From: Rhizobium sp.
GTDB lineage: Bacteria > Pseudomonadota > Alphaproteobacteria > Rhizobiales > Rhizobiaceae
Assembly (NCBI GenBank): GCA_027533385.1
Contig: JAPZUE010000026.1
Span: 5,001 to 55,120 of the forward strand
Direction of reading: 5' to 3'
DNA length: 50,120 nt
Below, in pieces: positions 17,304 through 27,258 of this stretch. Under the pieces are notes generated by a model, which saw nothing but the letters and a program-made list of their open reading frames with translations, made no database searches and had not been told where the DNA came from. Position 1 is the first letter of the stretch, and each line of letters begins with the position of its first letter. The translations under genes were made by a program, and so were the position numbers.

Positions 17304-18998
17304 GTGGCGGCAAATTCGGCTTCCGATACGAGGGATCGGGGACAAGTGACACGGCTGTTGGCGTCTCCGATCGCCTGGCTATGGATCACGGTAGCAGCGC
17401 TGTTCCTCCTGTTGACGCTGCCGCTCGCCGTGCCGATCGGCCCCATGTATTGGGATACCTATATCTACCTTGATGCCGCTCAACGGATCCGGATGGGCCA
17501 GATCCCCAGCCTAGATTTTTCAACGCCGGTCGGGGCCTTGGGGTACTATCTCTTCACCTGGGGGCTGGATCTCTTTCCCAGAGCCCAGCCACTGCTGCTC
17601 GTGCAATGGTCCCAGCTTGCCGTTACGGCGCCCCTGATGACGCTGGTGCTGCTGGACATGGCGGGCAGGAACCGCACGACAGCCTTCGCCCTGCTGATCC
17701 CGTTTCTCGTCTTCGCCGCCTTCCCGGCCAATGCCCAGTTCTTCCATTCCTATCCCGGCCTTGATGGATTTGGCATCTACAACCGCCAGACTTCGCTTCT
17801 GCTCTATGTGCTGACAGCAGGTCTCGTCTTCATGCGCGGTGGCCCGCGCTTCGCGCTTTTCTGCGCCCTGGCGATGCTGGCTCTGTTTCTGACCAAGATC
17901 ACGGGTTTTCTTGTCGGCGGACTGATCGGCCTCGGTGCCGTGCTGGCGGGTCGCATGTCGATTGGCAACCTCGTGCTTGCCGCCCTCGCCTTCCTGCTAC
18001 CGTTGGCGGCCATAGAGCTCGGCACGGGCATGATATCGGCCTATGTCAGGGACATTCTCGATCTGATCGCGATGAATCAGGACGCCCTGTTGCCGCGCTT
18101 CCTGACCGTCGCCTCGGGCAAGCTCGACGTGCTCTTGCCGGCCGGTCTTCTGCTCCTGGTGATGATCTGGGCCGATCTCAATTATGCATCCGAGCAGAGA
18201 CGGTTCTTCGATCGCTCCTTCTGCTGGTTCGGTGTCTCCCTGATAGGCGGGACGATTCTCGAGACCCAGAACACCGGCAGCCAGGAATTCATCTTCATCT
18301 GGCCCGTTCTGCTGATGGCATATGATCGGTTGCCTGACGTCATCGACCGCACCAAGATCGCATTTCTCGTGCTGGCGGCCTTCTGTACCGTGCCGACGAT
18401 GAGCAAGATCGCGCACAAGACCCTGCGTTCGATTGCCGTTGCACCGACCTATGTCGAACCCGACACACCGCTGCTGCGCAACATGCAGCAGGTGTCGGCG
18501 AGACCGGATGTCATGGAACGCGCAATCCTGCTGGAACAGCACTATGCGACCCAGGGCGCGGCCTATATCGACCTTGCCAACAAGGGACAATTGCCGAGCT
18601 GGCAGCTCTATAGCGAGCTCGATTACCAGGTCTATTGGGTGATTTCGGCAGACATCCTAGTGAAAGCACTGCTGAAGTTCGAAGCAGACAATCAGATCCG
18701 GCTTGAAAGTCTGATGACCCTCGACTTCGTCAACCCATTCCCCTGGATCCTCGACCGCGACACCACACGCAAGATCCAGATCGGTGCAGATCCCTTCCGG
18801 ACCGTCAGGCAGGTCGCACCGGAAGCTCTTGAGGCCGTTCGCGCCACCGATGGCGTGCTGCGTCCGAAATGCCCGATAACGACGGGGCGCCGCATGCTCG
18901 AAGAGCGTTATGCGCCAGCCCTAGCCGGTCGCCAGGTTGTTGCGATCGACGATTGCTGGGACCTCCTGCTGCGGCCTGGCATATTGAAGAGCCAATGA
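17304..18998 (+). CDS. polytopic membrane protein, GT-C glycosyltransferase-like
   Basis: A 564-residue protein with roughly ten hydrophobic segments in the first 370 residues and a soluble C-terminal region. After the first helix comes YWDTYIYLDAAQRI and then SLDFSTPVGALGYYLF. An acidic residue in the first outer loop followed by such a segment is typical of GT-C glycosyltransferases that use polyprenyl-phosphate sugars. I cannot name a family. GTG 17304 follows AGGACGAGAG; ATG 17226 lacks a binding site. It converges on the UbiA/DprE1 operon, which could make its donor lipid. Alternative: an unrelated membrane protein. Confidence 0.7.
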   Translation: MAANSASDTRDRGQVTRLLASPIAWLWITVAALFLLLTLPLAVPIGPMYWDTYIYLDAAQRIRMGQIPSLDFSTPVGALGYYLFTWGLDLFPRAQPLLLVQWSQLAVTAPLMTLVLLDMAGRNRTTAFALLIPFLVFAAFPANAQFFHSYPGLDGFGIYNRQTSLLLYVLTAGLVFMRGGPRFALFCALAMLALFLTKITGFLVGGLIGLGAVLAGRMSIGNLVLAALAFLLPLAAIELGTGMISAYVRDILDLIAMNQDALLPRFLTVASGKLDVLLPAGLLLLVMIWADLNYASEQRRFFDRSFCWFGVSLIGGTILETQNTGSQEFIFIWPVLLMAYDRLPDVIDRTKIAFLVLAAFCTVPTMSKIAHKTLRSIAVAPTYVEPDTPLLRNMQQVSARPDVMERAILLEQHYATQGAAYIDLANKGQLPSWQLYSELDYQVYWVISADILVKALLKFEADNQIRLESLMTLDFVNPFPWILDRDTTRKIQIGADPFRTVRQVAPEALEAVRATDGVLRPKCPITTGRRMLEERYAPALAGRQVVAIDDCWDLLLRPGILKSQ

Positions 18999-19023
18999 AA
19001 AGGCCGGGCACGAGGCCCGGCCT
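18995..19023 (-). terminator. terminator of the UbiA/DprE1 operon
   Basis: On the minus strand AGGCCGGGC and GCCCGGCCT form a 9-bp stem with a 5-nt loop (19023-19001), followed by TTTTCATT. It lies 24 nt beyond the aminotransferase stop codon. The plus-strand gene ends inside this region but gets no T-run from it. Confidence 0.82.
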
Positions 19024-19046
19024 GAAACTCCGCCTGATGGAAGATA

Positions 19047-20510
<1,464 letters not shown>

Positions 20511-20520
20511 CACTGTCTCC

Positions 20521-21531
20521 TCACGCAGCCTTCGATGCTGCGGCATGGGGTTCAAGACGGCCTTCGAGCGACTTCCGATATTCGCTATAGGCGGCGATCA
20601 GCATGTCCTCGTCGCGATACTGCGGCACCCAGCCGAGCTCGCGTTCGCCCTTGGACACGTCGAGAATGCACATCTCGTCGGCGATCAGATATTGCTCCGG
20701 GTCCATCAGCGGCATGTTGATGAGATCGAGGAAATCGAGCGTGCGCTTGACCGCCCACGCAGGCGTCGGCACCAGGATCGACTTCGAGCCCGCATGCTTG
20801 ACCAGATCGCCGAGCAGCTTCTTCACCGGCGGCGGATTGAGCGAGCCGAGATTATAGACCTCGTTCGGCACGCCGGCCTTGTAGGCGGCATGCGCCGCCG
20901 AGGCGCAGTCGAACACCGAAATGAACTGATAGGGGTTCTTGCCCGAACCGATCATCGGCACCGGCAGATTGTTGTCGATCAGCTTGAAGAGCTTGGCGAG
21001 AATGCCGAGACGCCCGGGGCCGATGATCAGACGCGGACGAAACAGGCTGATATTCATGCCGCGCTTGCGCCATTCGATGGCCAGTTCCTCGGTCTTCAGC
21101 TTGGAAAGACCATATTCGCCGAGCGGCTTGCACGGATGATCTTCCGTCTGCGGCCAGGTATAGGTGTGGCCATAGACCATGTCGGTGGTGAAATGCACCA
21201 GCGACTTCGCGCCGGCCGCATCCATCGCCTTGATGATGTTCTCGGTGCCGTAGTAATTGACCGGGAAGAAGAAATCGTGCCGCTTGGCGCGCACCTGGAT
21301 CGGCGACAGCATCTTGGCGGACAGGTTGTAGACCATGTCATCGGCCTTGATGCCGACCCTGCGGATCGACTCCGGATCGGTGACATCGGTGTTGATGAAA
21401 CGCGCGTCGCGATAATGCGCAAGGTCGCTCTTGACGATGTCGGCGACGACGACTTCGTGACCGTCGGCAAGCAGTCTGGGTGCCAGGTAGCGTCCGACGA
21501 ACCCGTCTCCACCTAAGATGATGTGTCTCAT
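20521..21531 (-). CDS. extended SDR NAD-dependent epimerase/reductase
   Basis: A 336-residue extended short-chain dehydrogenase. The N-terminus MRHIILGGDGFVGRYL carries the Rossmann GxxGxxG motif, and catalytic Tyr/Lys lie in YGLSK. The C-terminal substrate lobe resembles nucleotide-sugar epimerases. It has no similarity I can see to DprE2, which is a shorter classical SDR, although it occupies the place in the operon where a keto-sugar reductase would be expected. It follows the transporter gene by 53 nt and precedes the aminotransferase gene by 10 nt. Confidence 0.8.
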   Translation of the reverse strand: MRHIILGGDGFVGRYLAPRLLADGHEVVVADIVKSDLAHYRDARFINTDVTDPESIRRVGIKADDMVYNLSAKMLSPIQVRAKRHDFFFPVNYYGTENIIKAMDAAGAKSLVHFTTDMVYGHTYTWPQTEDHPCKPLGEYGLSKLKTEELAIEWRKRGMNISLFRPRLIIGPGRLGILAKLFKLIDNNLPVPMIGSGKNPYQFISVFDCASAAHAAYKAGVPNEVYNLGSLNPPPVKKLLGDLVKHAGSKSILVPTPAWAVKRTLDFLDLINMPLMDPEQYLIADEMCILDVSKGERELGWVPQYRDEDMLIAAYSEYRKSLEGRLEPHAAASKAA

Positions 21532-21584
21532 GTTCTAAACCCCGTTTTCTTCTTGGTTTTTATCGTGTCAGATTGGTTTGAAGC

Positions 21585-22007
21585 TCAGGTCTCGACCGCC
21601 TTCGCGATCGAGCTGTCTTCCGCTGTTTTGGTGCTGCTGCTGCCGCTTTGGGCAATCAGGACGGTGCCGATGCAGATGAAGGCGATACCGGCAATTTTCA
21701 GCGCCCCGAGCTCTTCCTTGAACAGGAGCCAGGCGCAAAGAGCGACCGCCACATAGGCGAGGCTGAGGAAGGGATAGGCAAAGGAGAGGTCGACCTTCGA
21801 CAGCACGTAGAGATGCGACGCCATCGACACCACGAACATGACGAGGCCGAAGAAGACCCACGGATTGAACAGGATCTGGAAGATGCGCTGGATCAGCGTA
21901 TCGGCCGAGAAGCTGATCGGCCCAAGCGTGATCATGCCATATTTCAGCATCAGCTGAGCGGCGGCGTTGGTCATCACCGTGAACAGGATGAAGGGGATGT
22001 ATTTCAT
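21585..22007 (-). CDS. small EamA/SMR-type membrane transporter
   Basis: A 140-residue protein with four predicted helices, beginning MKYIPFILFTVMTNAAAQL. The pattern AYPFLSLAYVAVALCAWLLF with an acidic residue after the third helix is typical of EmrE/ArnE-like proteins. ArnE/F flip undecaprenyl-phosphate aminoarabinose, so a polyprenyl-phosphate-sugar flippase fits this operon; that is inference from context. ATG 22007 has GAGAGGA upstream; the longer frame to 22157 overlaps the DprE1-like gene. The hydrophilic tail after the fourth helix is Ser/Ala-rich. Confidence 0.78.
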   Translation of the reverse strand: MKYIPFILFTVMTNAAAQLMLKYGMITLGPISFSADTLIQRIFQILFNPWVFFGLVMFVVSMASHLYVLSKVDLSFAYPFLSLAYVAVALCAWLLFKEELGALKIAGIAFICIGTVLIAQSGSSSTKTAEDSSIAKAVET

Positions 22008-22041
22008 GATGTCCTCTCGTCGGATCTTGGGTCCGGTCTCG

Positions 22042-23370
22042 TCATGAGTGCGGTGAACTGAGTGCTGTGCGGCGCCAGAAGTTCGACAGAAACCCGGGAT
22101 CGCGCCACGTCTCGAGTTCGGCCCAGTTGGGAAAGCCGGCCTGGAAGGTGGCCGCACTCATCCGCTGGTCCTTGTAGGGGTTGACGCGACCGCCCGCCTC
22201 TATGGTCAGGCGGTCAAGCGTTTCGAGAAGCGCAAGCGTCGGCGCTCCGCGATTGGGAAAATCCATGGTCAGCGTGTAGCCCGGTTTGGGGAACGACAGC
22301 ATACCGGGCGAGGTGACGTCACCGAAACGCTTGAGCACGGTGAGGAAGGAGGCATGTGCAGCATCCCGGCTCGCCTGCAGCAACAGCGGGATCGTCCGAC
22401 GTGCCGTCTCGAACGGAATCACGCTCTGGTGCTGAAAAAGCCCGCGCGGACCATAGAGGCGGTTCCAGTGCCCCACCCCGTCGAGTGGATAGAAGAAGCT
22501 CCCATAGCCGGTCCTGTGAACGCCAGTGTTCCGGCTCTTCGCAGCGAAATAGGCAGCATTGAATGCCGTAAGACTGGCACGATTGAGCATCGAGAAAGGC
22601 AAATCGAAAGGCACTGCAAGCCTGCTCGCTCGCGTCTCGACCTCTCTATTGCCATTGCTCGCATGATTGCCGGTGATCAGCACGCCGCGACCCGCCGAAC
22701 GCCCGGAAGCCAGTTGGTCGACCCAGGCAACCGCATATTCGTTGGCCCGGTCAGCCTCTTCCGCACGGTCGAAGTAGTCGTCGAGATCGCCAAAGGGCAC
22801 GATCTGCTCGTCGATATCAAGGGAGGGCACGCGCATGAGCTGGAGCCGCGCCCGGGTGATGATCCCGGTCAGTCCCATGCCCCCGATCGTCGCAGCAAAT
22901 AGGCCCGGATTGCTGGTCACCGAACAATAGAGGCTTTCCCCATCGGAGCGAAGCAGTTCGAAACTCGTGATGTGGCAGCCGAAGGTGCCACGTAGATGAT
23001 GGTTCTTGCCATGCACATCGTTGGCAATGGCGCCGCCGAGCGTGACATGGCGTGTTCCGGGGGTCACGGGCAGGAAGAGCCCCTGGGGTGCGGCGACCGC
23101 AATGATATCCTCAAGCGTTACACCCGCCGATGCATCGAGAATGCCACTTTCAGGGTCGAGCGACATGTCCGCAGAGGGCGACCGCATCGGAATGAGCAGC
23201 CCCATGTCGTTGTGACAGCTGTCGCCATAGGATCGTCCATTGCCGAACGGCAGGACGGTCACACCGCCACGATCCGTTACAGCCCGCAACCTGGCCAATG
23301 CATCGCCCACCGGCAACGCATCACGCTGCCGCCGGTCGATCCGCCCGAAGCTGTCGAAAGCGCCCAGCAT
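22042..23370 (-). CDS. DprE1-like decaprenylphosphoryl-ribose 2'-oxidase
   Basis: A FAD-dependent oxidase of the VAO/PCMH fold. From memory it aligns along its whole length with mycobacterial DprE1, which oxidises the 2'-OH of decaprenylphosphoryl-ribose. Shared segments: GRSYGD (45-50), PGTRHVTLGGAIANDVHGKNHH region with the conserved His near 124, PLDGVGHWNRLYGP, and YKDQR with the lysine equivalent to DprE1 Lys418. At the benzothiazinone-reactive Cys387 position it has Thr (PGYTLTMDF). ATG 23370 overlaps the UbiA stop as TGATG, showing coupling; the upstream frame to 23433 lies inside the UbiA gene. It has 442 residues, against 461 for DprE1. Confidence 0.88.
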   Translation of the reverse strand: MLGAFDSFGRIDRRQRDALPVGDALARLRAVTDRGGVTVLPFGNGRSYGDSCHNDMGLLIPMRSPSADMSLDPESGILDASAGVTLEDIIAVAAPQGLFLPVTPGTRHVTLGGAIANDVHGKNHHLRGTFGCHITSFELLRSDGESLYCSVTSNPGLFAATIGGMGLTGIITRARLQLMRVPSLDIDEQIVPFGDLDDYFDRAEEADRANEYAVAWVDQLASGRSAGRGVLITGNHASNGNREVETRASRLAVPFDLPFSMLNRASLTAFNAAYFAAKSRNTGVHRTGYGSFFYPLDGVGHWNRLYGPRGLFQHQSVIPFETARRTIPLLLQASRDAAHASFLTVLKRFGDVTSPGMLSFPKPGYTLTMDFPNRGAPTLALLETLDRLTIEAGGRVNPYKDQRMSAATFQAGFPNWAELETWRDPGFLSNFWRRTALSSPHS

Positions 23371-24809
23371 CAGACCATCCCGGCCACGATGAGGAGTGCC
23401 GCCCCAAGCGCAATGAAGATCTGACTGCGCCAATCCGATGCGATGAAGACAACCGGATCTTCATTCATTTCGCGGCGATGGGCGAGGACCCAGACACGCA
23501 TGTTGATGTAGAGGACAATCGGCACCAGCGGCCAGATCAACCACGGCTCGGAATAAAGGTTCCCGACGACATCGCTGTTGATGTAGAGCGCAAGAACCAG
23601 CACGGCCGTAAAACCGGACGAGACACCGCTCTGTCCGACGATGCCGATATCTTCCGGCCTGTAGCCGCGGCCCGCGATGCGGGTCTGCTCCGGCACGCCC
23701 GAGCTCTGCAGTTCGACATAACGCTTCACGAATGCCAGCGAGAGGAAGAAGAACATGGCAAAAGCCATGAGCCAGAAGGAGAGCGGGATATTGGCTGCAA
23801 GCTTGCCGCCAAGCAGACGCAATGTGTAGAGCCCTGCCAGGCAGATGACATCAAGCAGCAGCATCCGCTTGATCGCCAGCGAATAGGCCGTGGTGCTGAC
23901 GATGTAGATCGCGATGATCACGGCAAACATCGGCGGCAGGAAGAAGCAGATCGCTGCCGCAATCGCCAGAAGCGTGGCGGAACAGGCAAGGCCGAAGGGA
24001 ATGGACAGCGCTCCGCTGGCAAACGGTCGATGCCGCTTGCGCGGGTGAACGCGGTCCAGCGGCAGGTCGATGATGTCGTTGATGATGTAGATCGCCGACG
24101 CTGAGGCCGAAAACGCAATGAATGCCAGCGTCGCCGCAAACATCGTTCCGGCGATCAGAAAATCATGAGCCAGCACCGGCGGTGCGAAGACCAGAAGGTT
24201 CTTCAGCCACTGATGGACGCGCAACATCTTGATGTAGGTTTTGAAACCCGGGCGCGGCGCGTCGAAGCGCATGGCGTCATGCGCCTGCTGATAACGGGAG
24301 GCAGCCCTGTCGGGCGCAACGACAATCGCATTGCGAGCATCGTCGAAGATCGCGAGGTCCGCCCGATCATTGCCCGCATAATCGAACCCATAGGCGCCAT
24401 ATTCCTTAACCAGCGCCGCAGCTTTCGCCCGGCTGGCAAGGTTGACCCCTTCGCGCGTGGCAAACACCTTCGAGAATATGCCGAGATGGGCGGCGACAGC
24501 ATGCGCCAGAGGCTCTGCCGCTGCGGTTGCGAGAACGATAGTGCGGCCTGAAGCGCGCTCCGTCCGCAGATAGTCGAGGAAGTCCTGGCGATAGGGCAAA
24601 CGGGAAGGATCGAGTGTGACACGGCGAGCCAGTTCAAGCTTGAGGCGCGCCTTGCCTGCCAGAGCCCAGATCGGAAGGAGAAAGACAACAAGAGGATTGG
24701 TCTTCAGAGCGAGAAAGATCGTCTCCCACAAAAGATCCGTCGCGATCAACGTCCCATCGAGATCAACCGCAAGCGGCAGATCGCGGCTCTCTTGTAATCT
24801 GGCGTCCAT
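23370..24809 (-). CDS. HAD phosphatase-UbiA prenyltransferase fusion (DPPR synthase-like)
   Basis: A 479-residue two-domain protein. Residues about 10-165 are a HAD phosphatase (DLDGT at 16-20; motif IV GNDRAD at 147-152). Residues about 190-479 are a UbiA-fold prenyltransferase with the first metal-binding motif NDIIDLPLDRVHPRKRHRP starting at 244. The HP.KR.RP ending matches 5-phosphoribosyl-1-diphosphate:decaprenyl-phosphate transferase (Rv3806c, and NoeC in Azorhizobium) rather than UbiA proper. The fusion would make polyprenyl-phosphoryl-5-phosphoribose and remove its 5-phosphate in one polypeptide. It is the first gene of the operon. Confidence 0.86.
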   Translation of the reverse strand: MDARLQESRDLPLAVDLDGTLIATDLLWETIFLALKTNPLVVFLLPIWALAGKARLKLELARRVTLDPSRLPYRQDFLDYLRTERASGRTIVLATAAAEPLAHAVAAHLGIFSKVFATREGVNLASRAKAAALVKEYGAYGFDYAGNDRADLAIFDDARNAIVVAPDRAASRYQQAHDAMRFDAPRPGFKTYIKMLRVHQWLKNLLVFAPPVLAHDFLIAGTMFAATLAFIAFSASASAIYIINDIIDLPLDRVHPRKRHRPFASGALSIPFGLACSATLLAIAAAICFFLPPMFAVIIAIYIVSTTAYSLAIKRMLLLDVICLAGLYTLRLLGGKLAANIPLSFWLMAFAMFFFLSLAFVKRYVELQSSGVPEQTRIAGRGYRPEDIGIVGQSGVSSGFTAVLVLALYINSDVVGNLYSEPWLIWPLVPIVLYINMRVWVLAHRREMNEDPVVFIASDWRSQIFIALGAALLIVAGMV

Positions 24810-25152
24810 TCTCGCTGCACTCCCAGAACGCTATACCAATCAAAGGTGCATGGCAGCGGGGCGCACCCGGCATGCAAACAACTGAAACAAGGGAAGCGAT
24901 ACGCGGTGCTTCCGATCACTTTGGTCGCCCTCGCCTGAGCAAGACTGAGGCCGCCCGTGACATTTCTGAACATCTTACGCGCCAGAGGAGGACCCCTGCC
25001 TCAATAGGCAAAGCCCCCTCACGAACCTGTGAAACGTTAGGTGTCGAGGCATGAATTCGGAGTTAATGGGGTACTGAAGTGGCCGGGTTTAAAGGAATGT
25101 TCACGCCCCTAACTGAGAATAAGGTTTAAGAATTGCATCTCGAAAACGTATC
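24810..25152. other. 343-bp divergent intergenic region
   Basis: It separates the minus-strand UbiA/DprE1 operon from the plus-strand exopolysaccharide genes and must hold both promoters. The part near 25050-25140 is AT-richer. I find no convincing -35/-10 pair, coding frame or RNA motif. Confidence 0.5.
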
Positions 25153-26367
25153 GTGTCTCGCATAGGTGGCGATTTGTCCTTGCATCTGGTCTTCGTCACA
25201 TCGCTCGTTGCACAAGCCAATCCTTCGACAGGTTATGAACTGGCCAATGCAGCCCTCTTGGAAGGCTTGCAGCGCGCCGGCGTACGCACGACGGTGATAG
25301 GCTGCGCCTGGCCAGGACAGGCCGTCGCGACTGGCGCCCATGCCTCTCTCGGCGAGGTCGAAGTGCGCACCGAAAAGGCCGGCGCCGGGCTCAAGATGAA
25401 GTGGTTGCTTATGTCGTTCGCCACCCGGCTGCCGATGTCGAGCGCCAAACTGCGGGTGATAAGCAATGAGGCCGTGCGAAACGCGATCGCCTCCGCCGGA
25501 CCGTTTGACGGCTATGTCTTGAACGGCGTCGCCCTCGCGGGAGCCTTCCCGGATCTCTTCATCGGCAAGCCCTCGATCTTTGTCGCACACAATGTCGAGC
25601 ATCGCTCCTCGGCAGAGAACGCCCGCAACGCAGGTTCGTTGATCAAGCGCATTCTCTTCGCCCGTGATGCGCGACTGCTGAAGACGCTTGAGCACCGGCT
25701 GCGCGATCAGTCGACTGGCGTCGTGACCTTTGCCGCAGAGGACGCGGCGGATCTGGGAGTGCCACCTGATCGCTCCGTTTTCCTGCCCTTGAGCATTTCC
25801 ACATCGACGCATCTGCCGCAGACGACCGAACTGCAGCACGACCTTGCCTTGCTCGGCACCTGGACATGGCATCCCAATCGGATCGGCCTCGAATGGTTTC
25901 TGAACGAGGTGAAACCAAGGCTCCTCGCCGATGTCCGGATCAGCGTCGCCGGCAGCACCCCGCCGGACCTCGCCGCAACGTGGCCGGGCGTCAACTTCGT
26001 CGGGCGGGTTGATCGGGCAACGGATTTCATCGCCGCCAGTGCGGTGATCCCACTGATCAGTCGCGCTGGCACCGGCGTGCAGCTGAAAACAATCGAAACA
26101 TTCTCACTCGGCCTGCCGAGTGTGGCCACGACCAGCTCAGTCCGCGGCATTGCAGCCATACCCGGCAACTGCGTCATCGCAGACGACCCAGAACGCTTCG
26201 CTTCCGCCTTGAACGAAAAGATTCGCCGCGCACGGGCGGGAGATCTTCAGCGGCTCGATGGCAGGATATTTGCCGAAGAACAGCGCAACCGCATGGATTC
26301 CGGCATAAGGGACATGTTGAACCTGCTGAGCGGACAGACCGCGGCTCACAAGGAGACCCTGTCATGA
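25153..26367 (+). CDS. glycosyltransferase, GT-B fold (GT4-like)
   Basis: A 404-residue cytoplasmic glycosyltransferase. The N-terminal domain includes PSTGYELANAALLEGL and FVAHNVEHRSS. The C-terminal nucleotide-binding lobe shows WTWHPNRIGLEWFLNEV, NFVGRV and the acidic ETFSLGLPSV segment that usually holds the catalytic glutamate. Start choice is open: GTG 25153 has no clear binding site, while TTG 25174 is preceded by AGGTGG. It overlaps the next gene by 4 nt (ATGA), so the two are coupled and probably act on the same polysaccharide. Confidence 0.78.
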   Translation: MSRIGGDLSLHLVFVTSLVAQANPSTGYELANAALLEGLQRAGVRTTVIGCAWPGQAVATGAHASLGEVEVRTEKAGAGLKMKWLLMSFATRLPMSSAKLRVISNEAVRNAIASAGPFDGYVLNGVALAGAFPDLFIGKPSIFVAHNVEHRSSAENARNAGSLIKRILFARDARLLKTLEHRLRDQSTGVVTFAAEDAADLGVPPDRSVFLPLSISTSTHLPQTTELQHDLALLGTWTWHPNRIGLEWFLNEVKPRLLADVRISVAGSTPPDLAATWPGVNFVGRVDRATDFIAASAVIPLISRAGTGVQLKTIETFSLGLPSVATTSSVRGIAAIPGNCVIADDPERFASALNEKIRRARAGDLQRLDGRIFAEEQRNRMDSGIRDMLNLLSGQTAAHKETLS

Positions 26368-27227
26368 AGACAGCGATCGTCACCGCCAGTTACCACGCGG
26401 ATTTCGACCGTTTTCGCCTGCTCTGCGAAACGCTCGACGCCCATGTGACGGGTTATACCAAGCATTATGTCCTGGTCGAAGACCGTGATGTGCCGCTCTT
26501 TCGGCAATTGCAATCGCCGCGCCGGATCGTCATCGGAGAGAAGGACCTCTTGCCTTCCTGGCTGAAGGTCTTCCCCGATCCGATGACCATGGGCCGTCGC
26601 CGCATCTGGCTGTCGTTCAGAACCAAGCCGCTTCGCGGTTGGCATGTGCAGCAGTTTCGACGCATCGCGATTGCCGACCTCGTTGATGACGATGCCTTTC
26701 TCTATTTGGATTCCGACGTGGCCTTCCTGCGTCCATACAACTGCGACCAGCTGTGGAGGAACGGTAACCTGCGGCTTCTCATCAGACCGAATGCTCTGGC
26801 CGCAGAATCCATGGATGAGCATCGCCTCTGGTCAGCCAATGCCGGAACCTTGCTCGGGCTGCCCGAGAGCCAGCTGTCGACCAATGACTATGTCGGCACG
26901 ATGATCGCCTGGAAACGAAGCAGCATCCTCGACATGTGCAGGCGGATCGAAACCGTCACCGGGGAGCACTGGATCGCCGCTATGGGGAAACAGCGCCGCT
27001 TCTCGGAATGCATGATGTATGGCCGCTTCGTCGATGACGTAGAGAAGGGTGCCGGCCACTTCCACGACCAGACAGAACTTTGCAAGGTCTTCTGGCTCGC
27101 CCCACCGCCGACGGAGGAGGAATTCCGGGCCTTCGTACGGGATATGGCGCCCGAACAGGTTGCGCTCGGCATGCAATCCTTCCTCGGCCTCGAACCCAAA
27201 GACATCCGTCGGGTGCTTGGTCTTTAG
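26364..27227 (+). CDS. DUF6492-type putative glycosyltransferase
   Basis: A 287-residue protein with a GT-A-like core. The N-terminal strand MKTAIVTASYHADFDRFRLL starts the nucleotide-binding fold. FLYLDSDVAFLRPY supplies a DxD metal-binding motif, and a WSANAGTLLGLP segment follows. The pattern is that of DUF6492 proteins, seen in rhizobial polysaccharide loci but not biochemically defined as far as I know. It starts within the stop codon of the preceding glycosyltransferase. The next gene is convergent, so this two-gene operon ends here without an obvious terminator. Confidence 0.7.
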   Translation: MKTAIVTASYHADFDRFRLLCETLDAHVTGYTKHYVLVEDRDVPLFRQLQSPRRIVIGEKDLLPSWLKVFPDPMTMGRRRIWLSFRTKPLRGWHVQQFRRIAIADLVDDDAFLYLDSDVAFLRPYNCDQLWRNGNLRLLIRPNALAAESMDEHRLWSANAGTLLGLPESQLSTNDYVGTMIAWKRSSILDMCRRIETVTGEHWIAAMGKQRRFSECMMYGRFVDDVEKGAGHFHDQTELCKVFWLAPPPTEEEFRAFVRDMAPEQVALGMQSFLGLEPKDIRRVLGL

Positions 27228-27258
27228 CGATCTGGCGGCAAACTAAGCGTGAGAGAAA

